From an uncultured Gluconobacter sp. (lineage in GTDB: Bacteria; Pseudomonadota; Alphaproteobacteria; Acetobacterales; Acetobacteraceae): a stretch of 53,085 nt of DNA. Shown piece by piece: positions 16,215 to 27,216 of this stretch. The notes below the pieces were generated by a model that had not been told where the DNA came from, did not search any database, and saw only the letters and a list, made by a program, of their open reading frames with translations. The DNA lies in the NCBI GenBank assembly GCA_937880175.1, contig CALFLO010000008.1:1-53085 (forward strand). Direction: 5' to 3'. The stretch's first letter is position 1; each line of letters opens with the position of its first letter. A program made the position numbers and the translations under genes.

Positions 16215-18053
16215 ATGTTCAAGAAAACCGATTCTACGTCCGAGGCGCTTCCACTGAGGGTCCTGTGGCCACTGATCCGACCTGAAAAACTCTGGCCGGA
16301 TGCGACGCGTATTGGCGTTGCGCTTGTCATTCTGCTGGTGGAAAGCGGCACGGCCGTCGCCACGCCCTGGCTGTTCAGCCGCATGGTCAGCAGCCTGTCG
16401 CGCCCTGAAACTCTTCTGGCTGTTCCGATCTGGCTGATCGCCCAGTATGCTGTCATCCGGATCATTTCAGGGCTCGCGACCCCGTTGCGGGAACTTCTGG
16501 TCAAGCCCGTCGAAACAGATCTTCAGCGCCGCGTCGCCGTACTCGGACTGCGGCACCTGCATGACCTGAGTGTGCGTTTCCATCTGGACCGGCAGACCGG
16601 CTCCCTGACCCGCACGCTCGACCGGGGGGCGGATGCCGTTGGAACGCTGCTGTCCCTGGCGCTGTTCAACGTGCTGCCCAATGTCATCGAACTCATCATG
16701 ACGCTGGCCGTCATCCTGAAGATCTTTGACTGGCGGTATGTCGTGCTGCTCCTGCTGGCGCTTGGGCTGTATTCCGCCGTATCCTACGTCTTTACGTGTC
16801 TGCGAATGACGGCGAGGCGGGCGCGGAACCGGGCAAGCAATCAGGCCCAGCACCAGCTTGTAGACAGTATCCTGAATTTCGAGACGGTCCGCAGCTTCGC
16901 CAACGAACCTCACGAAATTGCCCGCTACGATGCTGCCCGGAAGGACCTGCGGCAGGCTGAGATCAGTCTCCAGCGGTATGTCAGCCTTTCCCAGATCAGC
17001 CGCGGCATTCTGATCGCCGCAACAACCACGACCCTGCTGGCCATGGCCGCCCATGATATCGTGGCGCATCGTCTGGCTGTTGCACAGTTTGTGTTGATCG
17101 GCAGCTATCTGAGCGGACTGTACTCGTCTGTGGGCGCCCTGAACTATGTCAGCGCGGGCTGGCGCAATGCCCGTGTCGATCTGGAGAACTATCTAGAACT
17201 TCTGGCTATCCGCTCGGAAATTGCGCATGCCGTCCAGCCTGTGCATCTGGCCGGAAAGCTTTCCGAAGCAGGGGCGGCGTCAGTCGCGTTCCGGCGTGTT
17301 TCCTTCGGCTACAGTCCTGCGCGGCAGATTCTGCATGACGTTTCCATAGAAGTGCCCGCAGGCACGTCCCTGGCCATTGTCGGGCATACAGGGTCAGGCA
17401 AATCCACTCTGGGGCGTCTGCTAACCCGTGCCTATGATCCGACCGAAGGCTCGGTCTGCATTGACGGTCATGATCTGCGTGATATCGCGCCCACTGATAT
17501 CCAGAACATCATCGGCACGGTTCCGCAGGATACGGTGCTCTTCAATTCGAGCATCGGAGAAAACATTGCCTATGGTGATCTGTCCGCTTCGTCCGGGGAT
17601 ATCGAGAAAGCAGCCCGCAGTGCGCAGATCGACACGTTCATTCGTGAACTCCCAGACGGATATGGCACTGTCGTCGGGGAGCGCGGCCTGAAGCTTTCCG
17701 GGGGCGAGAAGCAGCGTGTGGCCATCGCCCGCGTCATCCTCAAGGACCCGCGCATCCTTCTGCTGGACGAGGCCACGAGCGCGCTCGATACCCGCACGGA
17801 AGTCGCCATCCAGAAGGAACTCGCGGTCCTATCGCAGGCACGCACGACCGTTATTGTCGCGCATCGTCTTTCCACGGTTCAGGACGCTGATCGTATCGTC
17901 GTACTTGACGCAGGGCGCATGGTGGAGCAGGGAAGCCACATGGAACTGCTGTCCGCAGGTGGTCATTATGCCGCAATGTGGGCCGCACAGGCCGGTGAAA
18001 ACGTCGTTGGACAGCTCCTGGGGGTTGACGAAGCCCCCAAGCATACGTCATAA
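16215..18053 (+). CDS. Atm1-like ABC exporter (fused permease and ATPase)
   Basis: 612 residues from the ATG at 16,215; the frame is open upstream but overlaps the divergent Nudix gene. A six-helix exporter domain spans ~25-320 and an ATPase domain ~350-600. The ATPase has Walker A GHTGSGKST (Lys396), the signature LSGGEKQRVAIARV, Walker B ILLLDEATSALD and the switch His in IVAHRLSTV. The sequence ALNYVSAGWRNARVDLE after TM6 is typical of the Atm1/HMT1 group, which exports glutathione-linked persulfides or metal-glutathione complexes and supports Fe-S or heavy-metal handling. Homodimer in the inner membrane. The role is inferred from family resemblance. Confidence 0.88.
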   Translation: MFKKTDSTSEALPLRVLWPLIRPEKLWPDATRIGVALVILLVESGTAVATPWLFSRMVSSLSRPETLLAVPIWLIAQYAVIRIISGLATPLRELLVKPVETDLQRRVAVLGLRHLHDLSVRFHLDRQTGSLTRTLDRGADAVGTLLSLALFNVLPNVIELIMTLAVILKIFDWRYVVLLLLALGLYSAVSYVFTCLRMTARRARNRASNQAQHQLVDSILNFETVRSFANEPHEIARYDAARKDLRQAEISLQRYVSLSQISRGILIAATTTTLLAMAAHDIVAHRLAVAQFVLIGSYLSGLYSSVGALNYVSAGWRNARVDLENYLELLAIRSEIAHAVQPVHLAGKLSEAGAASVAFRRVSFGYSPARQILHDVSIEVPAGTSLAIVGHTGSGKSTLGRLLTRAYDPTEGSVCIDGHDLRDIAPTDIQNIIGTVPQDTVLFNSSIGENIAYGDLSASSGDIEKAARSAQIDTFIRELPDGYGTVVGERGLKLSGGEKQRVAIARVILKDPRILLLDEATSALDTRTEVAIQKELAVLSQARTTVIVAHRLSTVQDADRIVVLDAGRMVEQGSHMELLSAGGHYAAMWAAQAGENVVGQLLGVDEAPKHTS

Positions 18054-18124
18054 GCCGCGCCTGATTTACGGAACACGCCGGACCTCGCTGTCCTGCGTCA
18101 TCCAGCATCGAGGAAAGTACCACC

Positions 18125-18427
18125 ATGTCTCGCCGTTGCCAGATCACGGGCAAGGGCGTGCTGACGGGCAACAACGTCAGCCACGCCAATAACAAGTCCC
18201 GCCGTCGTTTTCTCCCGAACCTGCAGGAGACCACGCTGATCTCCGATATTCTCGGTGCTTCGGTGCGTATGCGCCTGTCCACCAATGGTATCCGCACGGT
18301 TGAGCACAACGGTGGACTGGATTCGTTCCTGCTGGGTACGCCGAACCGCAAGCTTCCGACGGAAGCCCAGGTCATCAAGCGCCGTATCCTGCGCGTTCAG
18401 GAACGCAAGGCTGCCCAGACCGCCTGA
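18125..18427 (+). CDS. rpmB: Large ribosomal subunit protein bL28
   Basis: 100 residues, the length usual in alphaproteobacteria. It starts MSRRCQITGKGVLTGNNVSH and continues with NNKSRRRFLPNLQ, both conserved in bL28. The start has a GAGGAAAG ribosome binding site. It precedes fusA by 170 bases. Confidence 0.97.
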   Translation: MSRRCQITGKGVLTGNNVSHANNKSRRRFLPNLQETTLISDILGASVRMRLSTNGIRTVEHNGGLDSFLLGTPNRKLPTEAQVIKRRILRVQERKAAQTA

Positions 18428-18545
18428 GAAATCTTTGCCGGACTTTGTTTGGTAACAAGATTGCTCTTGAAAACCATGGCGGTCTGGGTCATTCAGCCGC
18501 CACTGGGATAAATCAGGTTCGGTCCTTTAACTAGGGCCGCAGCGG

Positions 18546-18573
18546 AGGTGTTTCGGTTCAGGCTGAAACACCT
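18546..18573 (+). promoter_or_regulatory. Hairpin in the fusA leader
   Basis: AGGTGTTTC (18,546-18,554) pairs perfectly with GAAACACCT (18,565-18,573) around a 10-nt loop. It is 24 bases before the GTG start and just ahead of the GGAGG ribosome binding site. The stretch TTTCATTGTATTTT after it is T-rich, so it could act as an attenuator, or as a structure that keeps the ribosome binding site open. The rest of the 170-base gap from rpmB to fusA shows no convincing promoter. Confidence 0.5.
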
Positions 18574-18597
18574 TTCATTGTATTTTGGAGGTTCTCC

Positions 18598-20700
<2,103 letters not shown>

Positions 20701-20726
20701 TTTTTTCGCCTCGGTGAGACATCAGA

Positions 20727-20756
20727 CCCCGCCAGAGCAATCTGGCGGGGTTTTTT
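20727..20756 (+). terminator. Intrinsic terminator of fusA
   Basis: CCCCGCCAGA (20,727-20,736) and TCTGGCGGGG (20,741-20,750) form a perfect 10-bp stem with the tetraloop GCAA, followed by six T. A textbook terminator. Confidence 0.96.
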
Positions 20757-20781
20757 GTGTCCAGCCGTCAAGGAGAGACGG

Positions 20782-21156
20782 ATGTCCCAGTCTGAATCCC
20801 GTAGAGCCGTCATTGCAATTCTGCCTGTGAATGATCTTGTGAAGGCGGAACAGTTCTTCGCGGTCCTTGGCTTCTCACCCGGGGATGGCAGCACGCCAGA
20901 ATACCGGCTTCTGCAAACCCCGGAGGGCGAGGAACTCCATCTGACACGGGCTGTTCCCGGCTGGGTCGAGGCCGGGCGTAATCCATTCGGTCTTTATTTC
21001 TGCCGTCCTGACGTGGATACGCTGGCACAGTTGTTTGCCGGGCAGGTTCTGGAAAAGGAGGGGCCGTCGATCAAGCCCTGGGGGATGTACGAGTTTGCGG
21101 TCAACGGGCCTGACAGCGTGTTTGTCCGCATCGGCTGGCCTGTGCGCGAAGCCTGA
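20782..21156 (+). CDS. VOC-superfamily (glyoxalase/bleomycin-resistance-like) protein
   Basis: 124 residues from the ATG at 20,782, preceded by AAGGAGAGACGG. It shows the beta-alpha-beta-beta-beta repeats of the VOC fold: AVIAILPVNDLVKAEQFFAVLGF, then YRLLQTPEGEELHLT, later WGMYEFAVNGPDSVFVRIGWP. Similar small proteins are annotated as bleomycin resistance or glyoxalase-like; a possible metal-binding His in the LHLT position and a Glu in YEFAV are visible, but the substrate is unknown. It is bounded by the fusA terminator on the left and a terminator serving the opposite strand on the right. Confidence 0.75.
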   Translation: MSQSESRRAVIAILPVNDLVKAEQFFAVLGFSPGDGSTPEYRLLQTPEGEELHLTRAVPGWVEAGRNPFGLYFCRPDVDTLAQLFAGQVLEKEGPSIKPWGMYEFAVNGPDSVFVRIGWPVREA

Positions 21157-21160
21157 GCAT

Positions 21161-21197
21161 AAAAAAAAGGCGGCGAAAGGTTTCCCTTCCGCCGCCT
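21161..21197 (-). terminator. Intrinsic terminator of the S10 peptidase gene
   Basis: On the minus strand AGGCGGCG (21,197-21,190) pairs with CGCCGCCT (21,175-21,168) and is followed by a run of eight T (21,168-21,161). There is no T-run in the + direction, so it mainly serves the minus-strand gene. Confidence 0.88.
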
Positions 21198-21216
21198 GTT
21201 CCGGTCCCGTCAGGGA

Positions 21217-22803
21217 TCAGTGCAGATTATCTGTCCGGCGGATGAAGGCCGCGACATTGTCGTGAAGCTGCTGCAGGGTCGTCGGGTCAACATAGACCAT
21301 GTGGCCGGACGTATACTGCGCATACTCGATGTTCTTCTGAAGGCTCTTCGCCATCGGCAGGTGCTTCATCTCGTAGACGCCTTCAAAATATGGCGTTGCG
21401 AGATCGTAGTAGCCTGCGTTGAGCATCACATGCAGGTTCGGGTTGGTCTTCATCGCCATGGCCAGATCCGTCATGACGTTCGGCTCGCCCTTGGGCTGGT
21501 AACCGTGGCCGGGCTGACGATGATGGCTGTCCCAGTGACCCTGACTGTTATAGAGGCGATAGTCCTCCTCCGTGCCATATTTGAGCGTGTTGCGGACGTA
21601 GTCATTGAAGACCGTGACATAGGCCGAACTGATGGCGCTGGACTGGGGATCGTAATCCACTTCCTGGCTCATCGGATCGATTGTCGGGCTTGAATAGCGG
21701 GTGTCCAGACGTCCCGTCGCCATGCCCGTTTTGGCCTGAAGCTGCTGGTCGAACTCGCCGCCATTGACGCGCAGATCTGCCCGCAGGATGTAATCGACCG
21801 GCAGACCCGTATAGTCATGCAACTTGGCCGCAATGGCCTGACGCTGGTCTTCCGGCAGGTCCGCACCCTGACGCAGGGCCAGCGTGTAGTCGGTCATCGC
21901 GAAATGCTCGACTTCGTGCAGGAAGGCCTTCAGGTCAGGATGTTCGGCCGGCAGGCAGTGATGATACCAGGCCGTCGCAGCATAGGTCGGCAGCGCCAGC
22001 ACATAGGGGTCATCCACGCCTGCGTTGAACTGCGGGCTGTCATCGCTGTTGTCGTAGTTCAGGATCTGCGACAGCAGGATCACACCGTTGAAGTCGATGT
22101 TCTCGTCCTGCTCAAGGTCATTGATGACCACGGCTGAGCGCATCGTGCCATAGCTCTCACCAAACAGGTATTTGGGCGAGTTGTAGCGGTGATACTTGGC
22201 CAGAAACTTCGAGATGAAATGCGTGAAGGCCTCTCCGTCACCATCGACGCCGAGGAATTCCTTGTCGGCATCCTTGCCGGCAATCCGCGAGAAACCCGTG
22301 CCCGGCGCATCGATGAAGACAACGTCAGACACGTCCAGCAGGGACTGTGGGTTGTTGATGAGAGCATAGGGAGCGGCAGGCAGATGGGTGTCGCCCGGCG
22401 TGTTCACGCGGCGCGGACCGAACGTGCCCATATGAACCCAGACCGAGGCAGAGCCCGGACCACCGTTATAGAGAAACGTGATCGGGCGCTTTTCCGACGG
22501 CACACCGTCCTTGAAATAGGCGGTGTAGAACATGGATGCGACAGGCGCATTTTTGCTGTCATCGTCCTTGCCGCCGTCTAGCTTCGTGCCGCGTCTGGCC
22601 AGAACATCGCCGGAATCATTGTAGTCGGCGCCATGGACCAGAATGGTGCCTGCGACAGCCCGGTAAGGGATGGTCGCGCCATTCACGGTCACCGTTCCGT
22701 TCGTCACGCTGTCAGCATTGGGTGCCGGCGTTGCGGCGGGACCTGCGGCCAGGGCAGGCACAGCCATCATGGCTGCACCCAGAAGAAGGGCCTTGCGAAG
22801 CAT
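21217..22803 (-). CDS. Exported serine carboxypeptidase family protein (S10)
   Basis: 528 residues with a clear signal peptide (MLRKALLLGAAMMAVPALAA), so it is periplasmic or secreted. The peptidase S10 features are all present: substrate-binding NGGPGSAS, the nucleophile in GESYG (Ser217), Asp467 in GYYDLATP and His501 in SGHMVYVD. The family cleaves C-terminal residues from peptides, usually at acid pH, which would suit an acid-producing organism. It is the second exported peptidase in the window, after the S9A enzyme. It lies 89 bases downstream of the PEP-carboxylase-like gene on the same strand and ends in its own terminator. Confidence 0.9.
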   Translation of the reverse strand: MLRKALLLGAAMMAVPALAAGPAATPAPNADSVTNGTVTVNGATIPYRAVAGTILVHGADYNDSGDVLARRGTKLDGGKDDDSKNAPVASMFYTAYFKDGVPSEKRPITFLYNGGPGSASVWVHMGTFGPRRVNTPGDTHLPAAPYALINNPQSLLDVSDVVFIDAPGTGFSRIAGKDADKEFLGVDGDGEAFTHFISKFLAKYHRYNSPKYLFGESYGTMRSAVVINDLEQDENIDFNGVILLSQILNYDNSDDSPQFNAGVDDPYVLALPTYAATAWYHHCLPAEHPDLKAFLHEVEHFAMTDYTLALRQGADLPEDQRQAIAAKLHDYTGLPVDYILRADLRVNGGEFDQQLQAKTGMATGRLDTRYSSPTIDPMSQEVDYDPQSSAISSAYVTVFNDYVRNTLKYGTEEDYRLYNSQGHWDSHHRQPGHGYQPKGEPNVMTDLAMAMKTNPNLHVMLNAGYYDLATPYFEGVYEMKHLPMAKSLQKNIEYAQYTSGHMVYVDPTTLQQLHDNVAAFIRRTDNLH

Positions 22804-22892
22804 GCAGAGGAACTTTCCGTTAGGGTTTGTTACGCGAGCTTTCTAAACCCACGAACCCACCCTGGACAAGAGTTCCGCCCGCGTATCATTCC

Positions 22893-25670
22893 TCAGCCAA
22901 AAGCGCGGTTGGCGTGCATGATGGCAATCCCGACCTCACGCAGCAGCGCAAAGCAGCGCGAAAGCGGCTCAAAGATCTCCGCGTGTTCGCGTGCGAAACC
23001 CGCGGCTTCAGCGGCGTCGCCCGGTTCTGCGAAGTCGAGATTGGCAACGCTGGGCGCCGTGATAGGGAACAGATCCTCCAGAAGATGCAGCGCGCGTGGC
23101 ACATCCAGACAGAGGATCAGGTTCGTGATCGCTTCGCGCGTCAGGCTGTTGCGCGGTCCGAAATACGGGATGCGGGTTGAAAGCTCCCACAGCCGGTCGA
23201 TGAGCGCAAAGCGGATCGCGTGAAGCAGCTTCTCGCGGGCTTCCATGCGGGGGGCGTCCGGCCATGCTGCACGCAGGGCGATATGGTCCGCCTGGATGCG
23301 TCGGAACATGGCCGGGCCACTGGCCCAGAAACGCAGCAGTTCCAGCCCGTGTGAAATGGTCAGCAGGCTCTGGCGTTCCTCGTCACTACGGGCTTTTGCC
23401 GCACGGTCGAGCCAGGTTCCGGGATCGAGCTGATGGATCGTCGTGCGCAACACATCCAGATCCGAATGGGCGAGTGCCTGCCGTGCGAAATCCATGGCTT
23501 CGCGGAAGCGTGAGGATTCCGTGGCGAACTGCTCGAAGGTCTCAGGATGACGCTGTGCCGCGTTGCCAAGACCATGCAGCACGTTGGCCCACCAGCCGAG
23601 CTGCTGGAGGATCGCGTTGTTGGGAATGGCCCGAAGCTGCCCCGGATGCGTGATGCGTGTCACCGTGGCCGCGTCCGACTGACGTGCCGAAGGACGGGAG
23701 CCCGTCTTGTCGATCAGTGCGGGGCCGAAGGCGCTCAGCAGGGCTGCATAGCCCGGATCATCGACCAGCGCGCCCATGTCGAGTGCGATCGTGGAGAAGA
23801 AATCCGCCGCGAAATCGGGGCGTGTATAGACCGGGTCTTTTGTGTCCTGCGGGATTTCGGCGGTATGTTCCGCAAGCGTTGCGATCGTGGATGCCGCAAG
23901 CGCCTTGGTGCCGAACAGTGTGTAGCCATCTCCCCCCTGAAAGGCTGTCTCGACCCGGCAGCCGATCCCGGCTTCGCGCATGGCAAGACGGGTGCGGGCA
24001 GGGGAGAAATAATCCAGACGCTGACGCAGGCTGAACGGATGGGCACCGCGGCCGATGCTTTCTCCATGCGTGTCGAACAGCGTCAGGGCGACATCTTCAA
24101 GCCCATGCTCTGCGAGAAGGGAGAGAGTCCGCATCCGCAGGCGCTCGACCAGATTGGTCGCCGCAAGCTGACCGACGTAACGGCCCGAGTCGGAATAACC
24201 GAACTGGAGCGACAGGCGGCCATTCGCCCGCAGATAATCCCGCCAGTGACTTGAGCGGAAGGCTTCTTCCAGAATGGTCTCGCCATTCTCCAGCGCGCTC
24301 TCCGTCTCGAACAGCGGCGAGATCTCGATCTGGTGGTCCTTGATCCCGAACAGGCGTGCCAGCCACAGCGTCGCCAGCAGCGTGTAACCACTCTCGGTCT
24401 CGGCAATGAGAAAGCGGATGGGCGACCCTGAATCGATATGCTTGAGGATCTGCGCCATCGTCATCATGAGGCGTGCGGCAGAAGCCGGCTCGACCAGCAG
24501 GGATCCGAAATCGACGGCACGGGGCTTCAGATCCGAAAGGGCCTCGTCGATCCTGGCCAGCAGAACGCGTCGACGTGAGGGCAAGGCCGGGTCATCAGTC
24601 AGGCCAAGCCGCGTGCGTGCGACGTTATAGATCTGAGCCGCATTCAGCCGCGTATGGATCCTCGCGATTCCGAGCCCGTGGCTCATGAAACCTGCGCGGA
24701 TGGTCCGCAGTTGCAGCAGGTTCTCCCGGTCCAGCCCCGCTGCCGCATCCTGGAACAGTGGCAGAAGTTCTGTCGCATCCAGCAGCGCCTTGTCGCGGAA
24801 GGAAATCAGCGTCTGCGCAAAATCCTGAATGATTTCCGGTGCCGCATCCCGCCCGGTCGGGCAGGCCGCATGCTGAGTCTTTACGGCTTCGATCGCCCGG
24901 CGCGCGCGCATGGCCAGCGCACTGTCCTGCAGACCGAGCCGCTCCAGCCCGTCCGTCAGGCGATGAAGCTGGGAAAACTTCAGCTCAAGCCGGATCCGGA
25001 GCGTATCCCACCAGCCAATGTCATTGCGCCCGTCGGTGTCGAACCCGACCCAGCTTGCCAGAACGACGGGCGAGGGATCGACCTGACCAGCCTCGCCAGA
25101 CCATCTCTGGCCCATTTCCTTCAGCAGGGCTTCCGTCAGATCATCAAGCGCGTCCCGACCCCGCAGGATGGCGGCCAGAGCCAGGGCCTGTTCCTGCGCC
25201 AGTGTCGGTGGTCCCGAGCGGCGATGCGTTTTGAGGCAGGGAACCGGTAGTTCCGGATTTTCGGCGCGCTGAGTCAGGATGTCATAGACGCGGTCTGCCA
25301 GTGCGAAAGTAGGATGCGCGGTAAAAACGGCGGCAATCTGCGGTACTGTCAGGGACACCGCATCCGGAGCCTGATCGACAAGACGTGTCGCCACGGCTTC
25401 AAGCCGACCCTGCGGATCAGCGGCATCAAGCCCGACATAGGACCGCAGATGCGCGGCCCGCTCCACGAAATGTTCGTCCCGCAGGGCGCGGACGACATTT
25501 TCGATCTCATCCAGCTGCGTCCTGTCCTCACCGTGATCGTCGTCGGACAGGTTCTGGCCAATGGAGGCAATCAGGTCTGCAAGGCCATCGCGCTCATGGA
25601 GCAGCCGTGACGTCATGGCGTCGATGCGGTTGTGGAGGGACGGGTCGAGCCGGGAGGCGCAGTCAGACAT
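22893..25670 (-). CDS. Phosphoenolpyruvate-carboxylase-like protein with altered active site
   Basis: 925 residues from the ATG at 25,670; a TTG at 25,727 would add 19 residues. The overall length and several blocks match PEP carboxylase: TAHPT (His119), GYSDSG, SIGRG and GSRPSARQ followed by RAIPN. Key positions differ from the E. coli enzyme. GYSDSxKDxG reads GYSDSGRYVG, so the active-site Lys is Arg497. FHGRGGSxGRGGxP reads FDTHGESIGRGAHP, so the catalytic His and first Arg are Asp533 and His535. The C-terminus ends in RAFG rather than the usual NTG. True PEPC makes oxaloacetate from PEP and bicarbonate. Whether this one does is doubtful on sequence grounds, although it has been kept intact. 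Confidence 0.75.
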   Translation of the reverse strand: MSDCASRLDPSLHNRIDAMTSRLLHERDGLADLIASIGQNLSDDDHGEDRTQLDEIENVVRALRDEHFVERAAHLRSYVGLDAADPQGRLEAVATRLVDQAPDAVSLTVPQIAAVFTAHPTFALADRVYDILTQRAENPELPVPCLKTHRRSGPPTLAQEQALALAAILRGRDALDDLTEALLKEMGQRWSGEAGQVDPSPVVLASWVGFDTDGRNDIGWWDTLRIRLELKFSQLHRLTDGLERLGLQDSALAMRARRAIEAVKTQHAACPTGRDAAPEIIQDFAQTLISFRDKALLDATELLPLFQDAAAGLDRENLLQLRTIRAGFMSHGLGIARIHTRLNAAQIYNVARTRLGLTDDPALPSRRRVLLARIDEALSDLKPRAVDFGSLLVEPASAARLMMTMAQILKHIDSGSPIRFLIAETESGYTLLATLWLARLFGIKDHQIEISPLFETESALENGETILEEAFRSSHWRDYLRANGRLSLQFGYSDSGRYVGQLAATNLVERLRMRTLSLLAEHGLEDVALTLFDTHGESIGRGAHPFSLRQRLDYFSPARTRLAMREAGIGCRVETAFQGGDGYTLFGTKALAASTIATLAEHTAEIPQDTKDPVYTRPDFAADFFSTIALDMGALVDDPGYAALLSAFGPALIDKTGSRPSARQSDAATVTRITHPGQLRAIPNNAILQQLGWWANVLHGLGNAAQRHPETFEQFATESSRFREAMDFARQALAHSDLDVLRTTIHQLDPGTWLDRAAKARSDEERQSLLTISHGLELLRFWASGPAMFRRIQADHIALRAAWPDAPRMEAREKLLHAIRFALIDRLWELSTRIPYFGPRNSLTREAITNLILCLDVPRALHLLEDLFPITAPSVANLDFAEPGDAAEAAGFAREHAEIFEPLSRCFALLREVGIAIMHANRAFG

Positions 25671-25805
25671 CGGGAGCAGTCTCGCTTCTGCGGAGAAAAA
25701 GAAAAATGGTGCCAGAACGGGGCGCAATACTTTTCACGCCCTGCCATCCAGCGCAACCTTGCTCTGGACGCGACAGGCCGTCAGGATAATGCTATCGGTG
25801 CGCTC

Positions 25806-27095
25806 ATGCACGCGGACACGACCCCTCCCGTTTCCCGGAAAACCACCCTCGCAGGGTTCTCGCCGAGGTTCATGGCCGGTGGCCTGCTCGTCGGCATGGG
25901 TGTCCTCGCTGCGGGAACCACCCTTGCGGCCGCCCGTCATATCGGGGATGGCAGTCTGGCGTTCGGCCTGCTGCGTGCGGGATCACGGGCGGGCGTCGTA
26001 GGCGGCCTTGCGGACTGGTTCGCGGTCACGGCGCTGTTCCGGCACCCTCTGGGCCTGCCCATTCCGCACACGGCCATCCTGCCCCGTCAGAAAGAACGTC
26101 TCGGACAGGCTCTGGGGCGTTTTATTTCGGGTCAGTTCTTCACTGAAGACGATGTCCGTCGCGCTTTGTCGAAAATTGATCTCTCCGGCCTGATCGCCGA
26201 CATGCTCAGTGAGCCGGCGACCCGCCAGACGCTCGTCAGCAGCATGCGGTCCGCCATTCCGCTGATGTTTGATCGTATGGAAGACGGGCGTGCCAAGGCC
26301 GCCATTTCACGTGCCCTGCCGGTTCTGCTGAATGGCGAGGAAATGGCTCCGCTCGTCTCGCGTGGGATGCGTGCCATGGTCGATAGCGAAATGCACCAGG
26401 AAGTCCTGTCCTTCCTGCTGGAGCGCATCAAGACCACCGTGACGTCCCGTGAATCGGATCTGCGTCATTTCGTTGAAGAGCGCGTGCGTGAGCAGGGAGG
26501 GCGTTTTCTGGGCTGGGCCATTGGTGGTTCTGTCGCCAGCCGCGTCCTCATGGCGCTGCATGCCGAGTTTGAGCGCGTCGATCCGATGGACTCGGAACTG
26601 CGTCACGGTTTCACCACCTGGGTCCGTGGCGAGATCGATCGTATCGAACACGATCCCGCGCGCCGCAAGGACATGGCCGATACCATCACCTCCGTTCTGA
26701 CGCATACCAGCCTCAAAGGCTGGAGTTCGGAACTGTGGGACCGTTTGCGCCGGATGGTCGAGGAGGACAGTGCGCGCGAAGACGGCTGGAGTGCCACCGT
26801 CATCGATGCCGCCATCGTCCAGCTTGCGAGCGCCCTGCGGTCCAGTGAGTCCCTGCGCCTGAAGGTCAATCAGGCTGTTGAAAGCACCGTCCAGCGGATC
26901 CTGCCGGGCCTGCGTGAAAAGCTCTCGGGCTTCATCGCAGCGGTCATGGCGGGCTGGGACGGAAATGATCTGGCAGCCCGGCTGGAGTCGCGCGTGGGCC
27001 GCGATCTCGCCTATATCCGCATAAATGGCACAGTCGTCGGTTTTCTCGCCGGAGCCGCGCTCGACGGCGTTTCCCGACTGTTCTTTGGTGTGTAA
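25806..27095 (+). CDS. DUF445 family membrane protein
   Basis: 429 residues from the ATG at 25,806. There are two N-terminal membrane helices (about 25-45 and 55-75) in which GLADWFAVTALFRHPLGLPIPHTAI is the DUF445 hallmark, then LPRQKERLGQALGRFI and a long helical soluble region, and a last hydrophobic segment near the end (VGFLAGAALDGVSRLFF). The family (YjiN-like) is widespread in bacterial inner membranes, with no established biochemical role that I know of. It is divergent from the PEPC-like gene; the 135-base gap shows no clear promoter. Confidence 0.85.
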   Translation: MHADTTPPVSRKTTLAGFSPRFMAGGLLVGMGVLAAGTTLAAARHIGDGSLAFGLLRAGSRAGVVGGLADWFAVTALFRHPLGLPIPHTAILPRQKERLGQALGRFISGQFFTEDDVRRALSKIDLSGLIADMLSEPATRQTLVSSMRSAIPLMFDRMEDGRAKAAISRALPVLLNGEEMAPLVSRGMRAMVDSEMHQEVLSFLLERIKTTVTSRESDLRHFVEERVREQGGRFLGWAIGGSVASRVLMALHAEFERVDPMDSELRHGFTTWVRGEIDRIEHDPARRKDMADTITSVLTHTSLKGWSSELWDRLRRMVEEDSAREDGWSATVIDAAIVQLASALRSSESLRLKVNQAVESTVQRILPGLREKLSGFIAAVMAGWDGNDLAARLESRVGRDLAYIRINGTVVGFLAGAALDGVSRLFFGV

Positions 27096-27126
27096 CATTC
27101 CATGTCTGTCTCTGGGGCACGGACAG

Positions 27127-27200
27127 AAGTCTTGACCTTTGTCCGGGTTTGGGTCATTTGAAACAAATCAGGACTTAGCAAGTCTTGAATTAGAACAAGA
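27127..27200 (+). promoter_or_regulatory. Candidate operator region of the suf operon
   Basis: The 9-mer AAGTCTTGA occurs twice, at 27,127-27,135 and 27,180-27,188, exactly 53 bases apart (five helical turns). The second copy overlaps two inverted repeats: GACTT-AGC-AAGTC (27,172-27,184) and TCTTG-8-CAAGA (27,183-27,200). The first copy lies within GGACA...TGTCC (27,121-27,144) and contains a possible -35 TTGACC (27,132-27,137). The placement just before an Rrf2-type regulator that heads the suf operon suggests autoregulation. The repeats are seen; binding is inferred. Confidence 0.45.
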
Positions 27201-27216
27201 TGTGAGTGTGCAAGCG

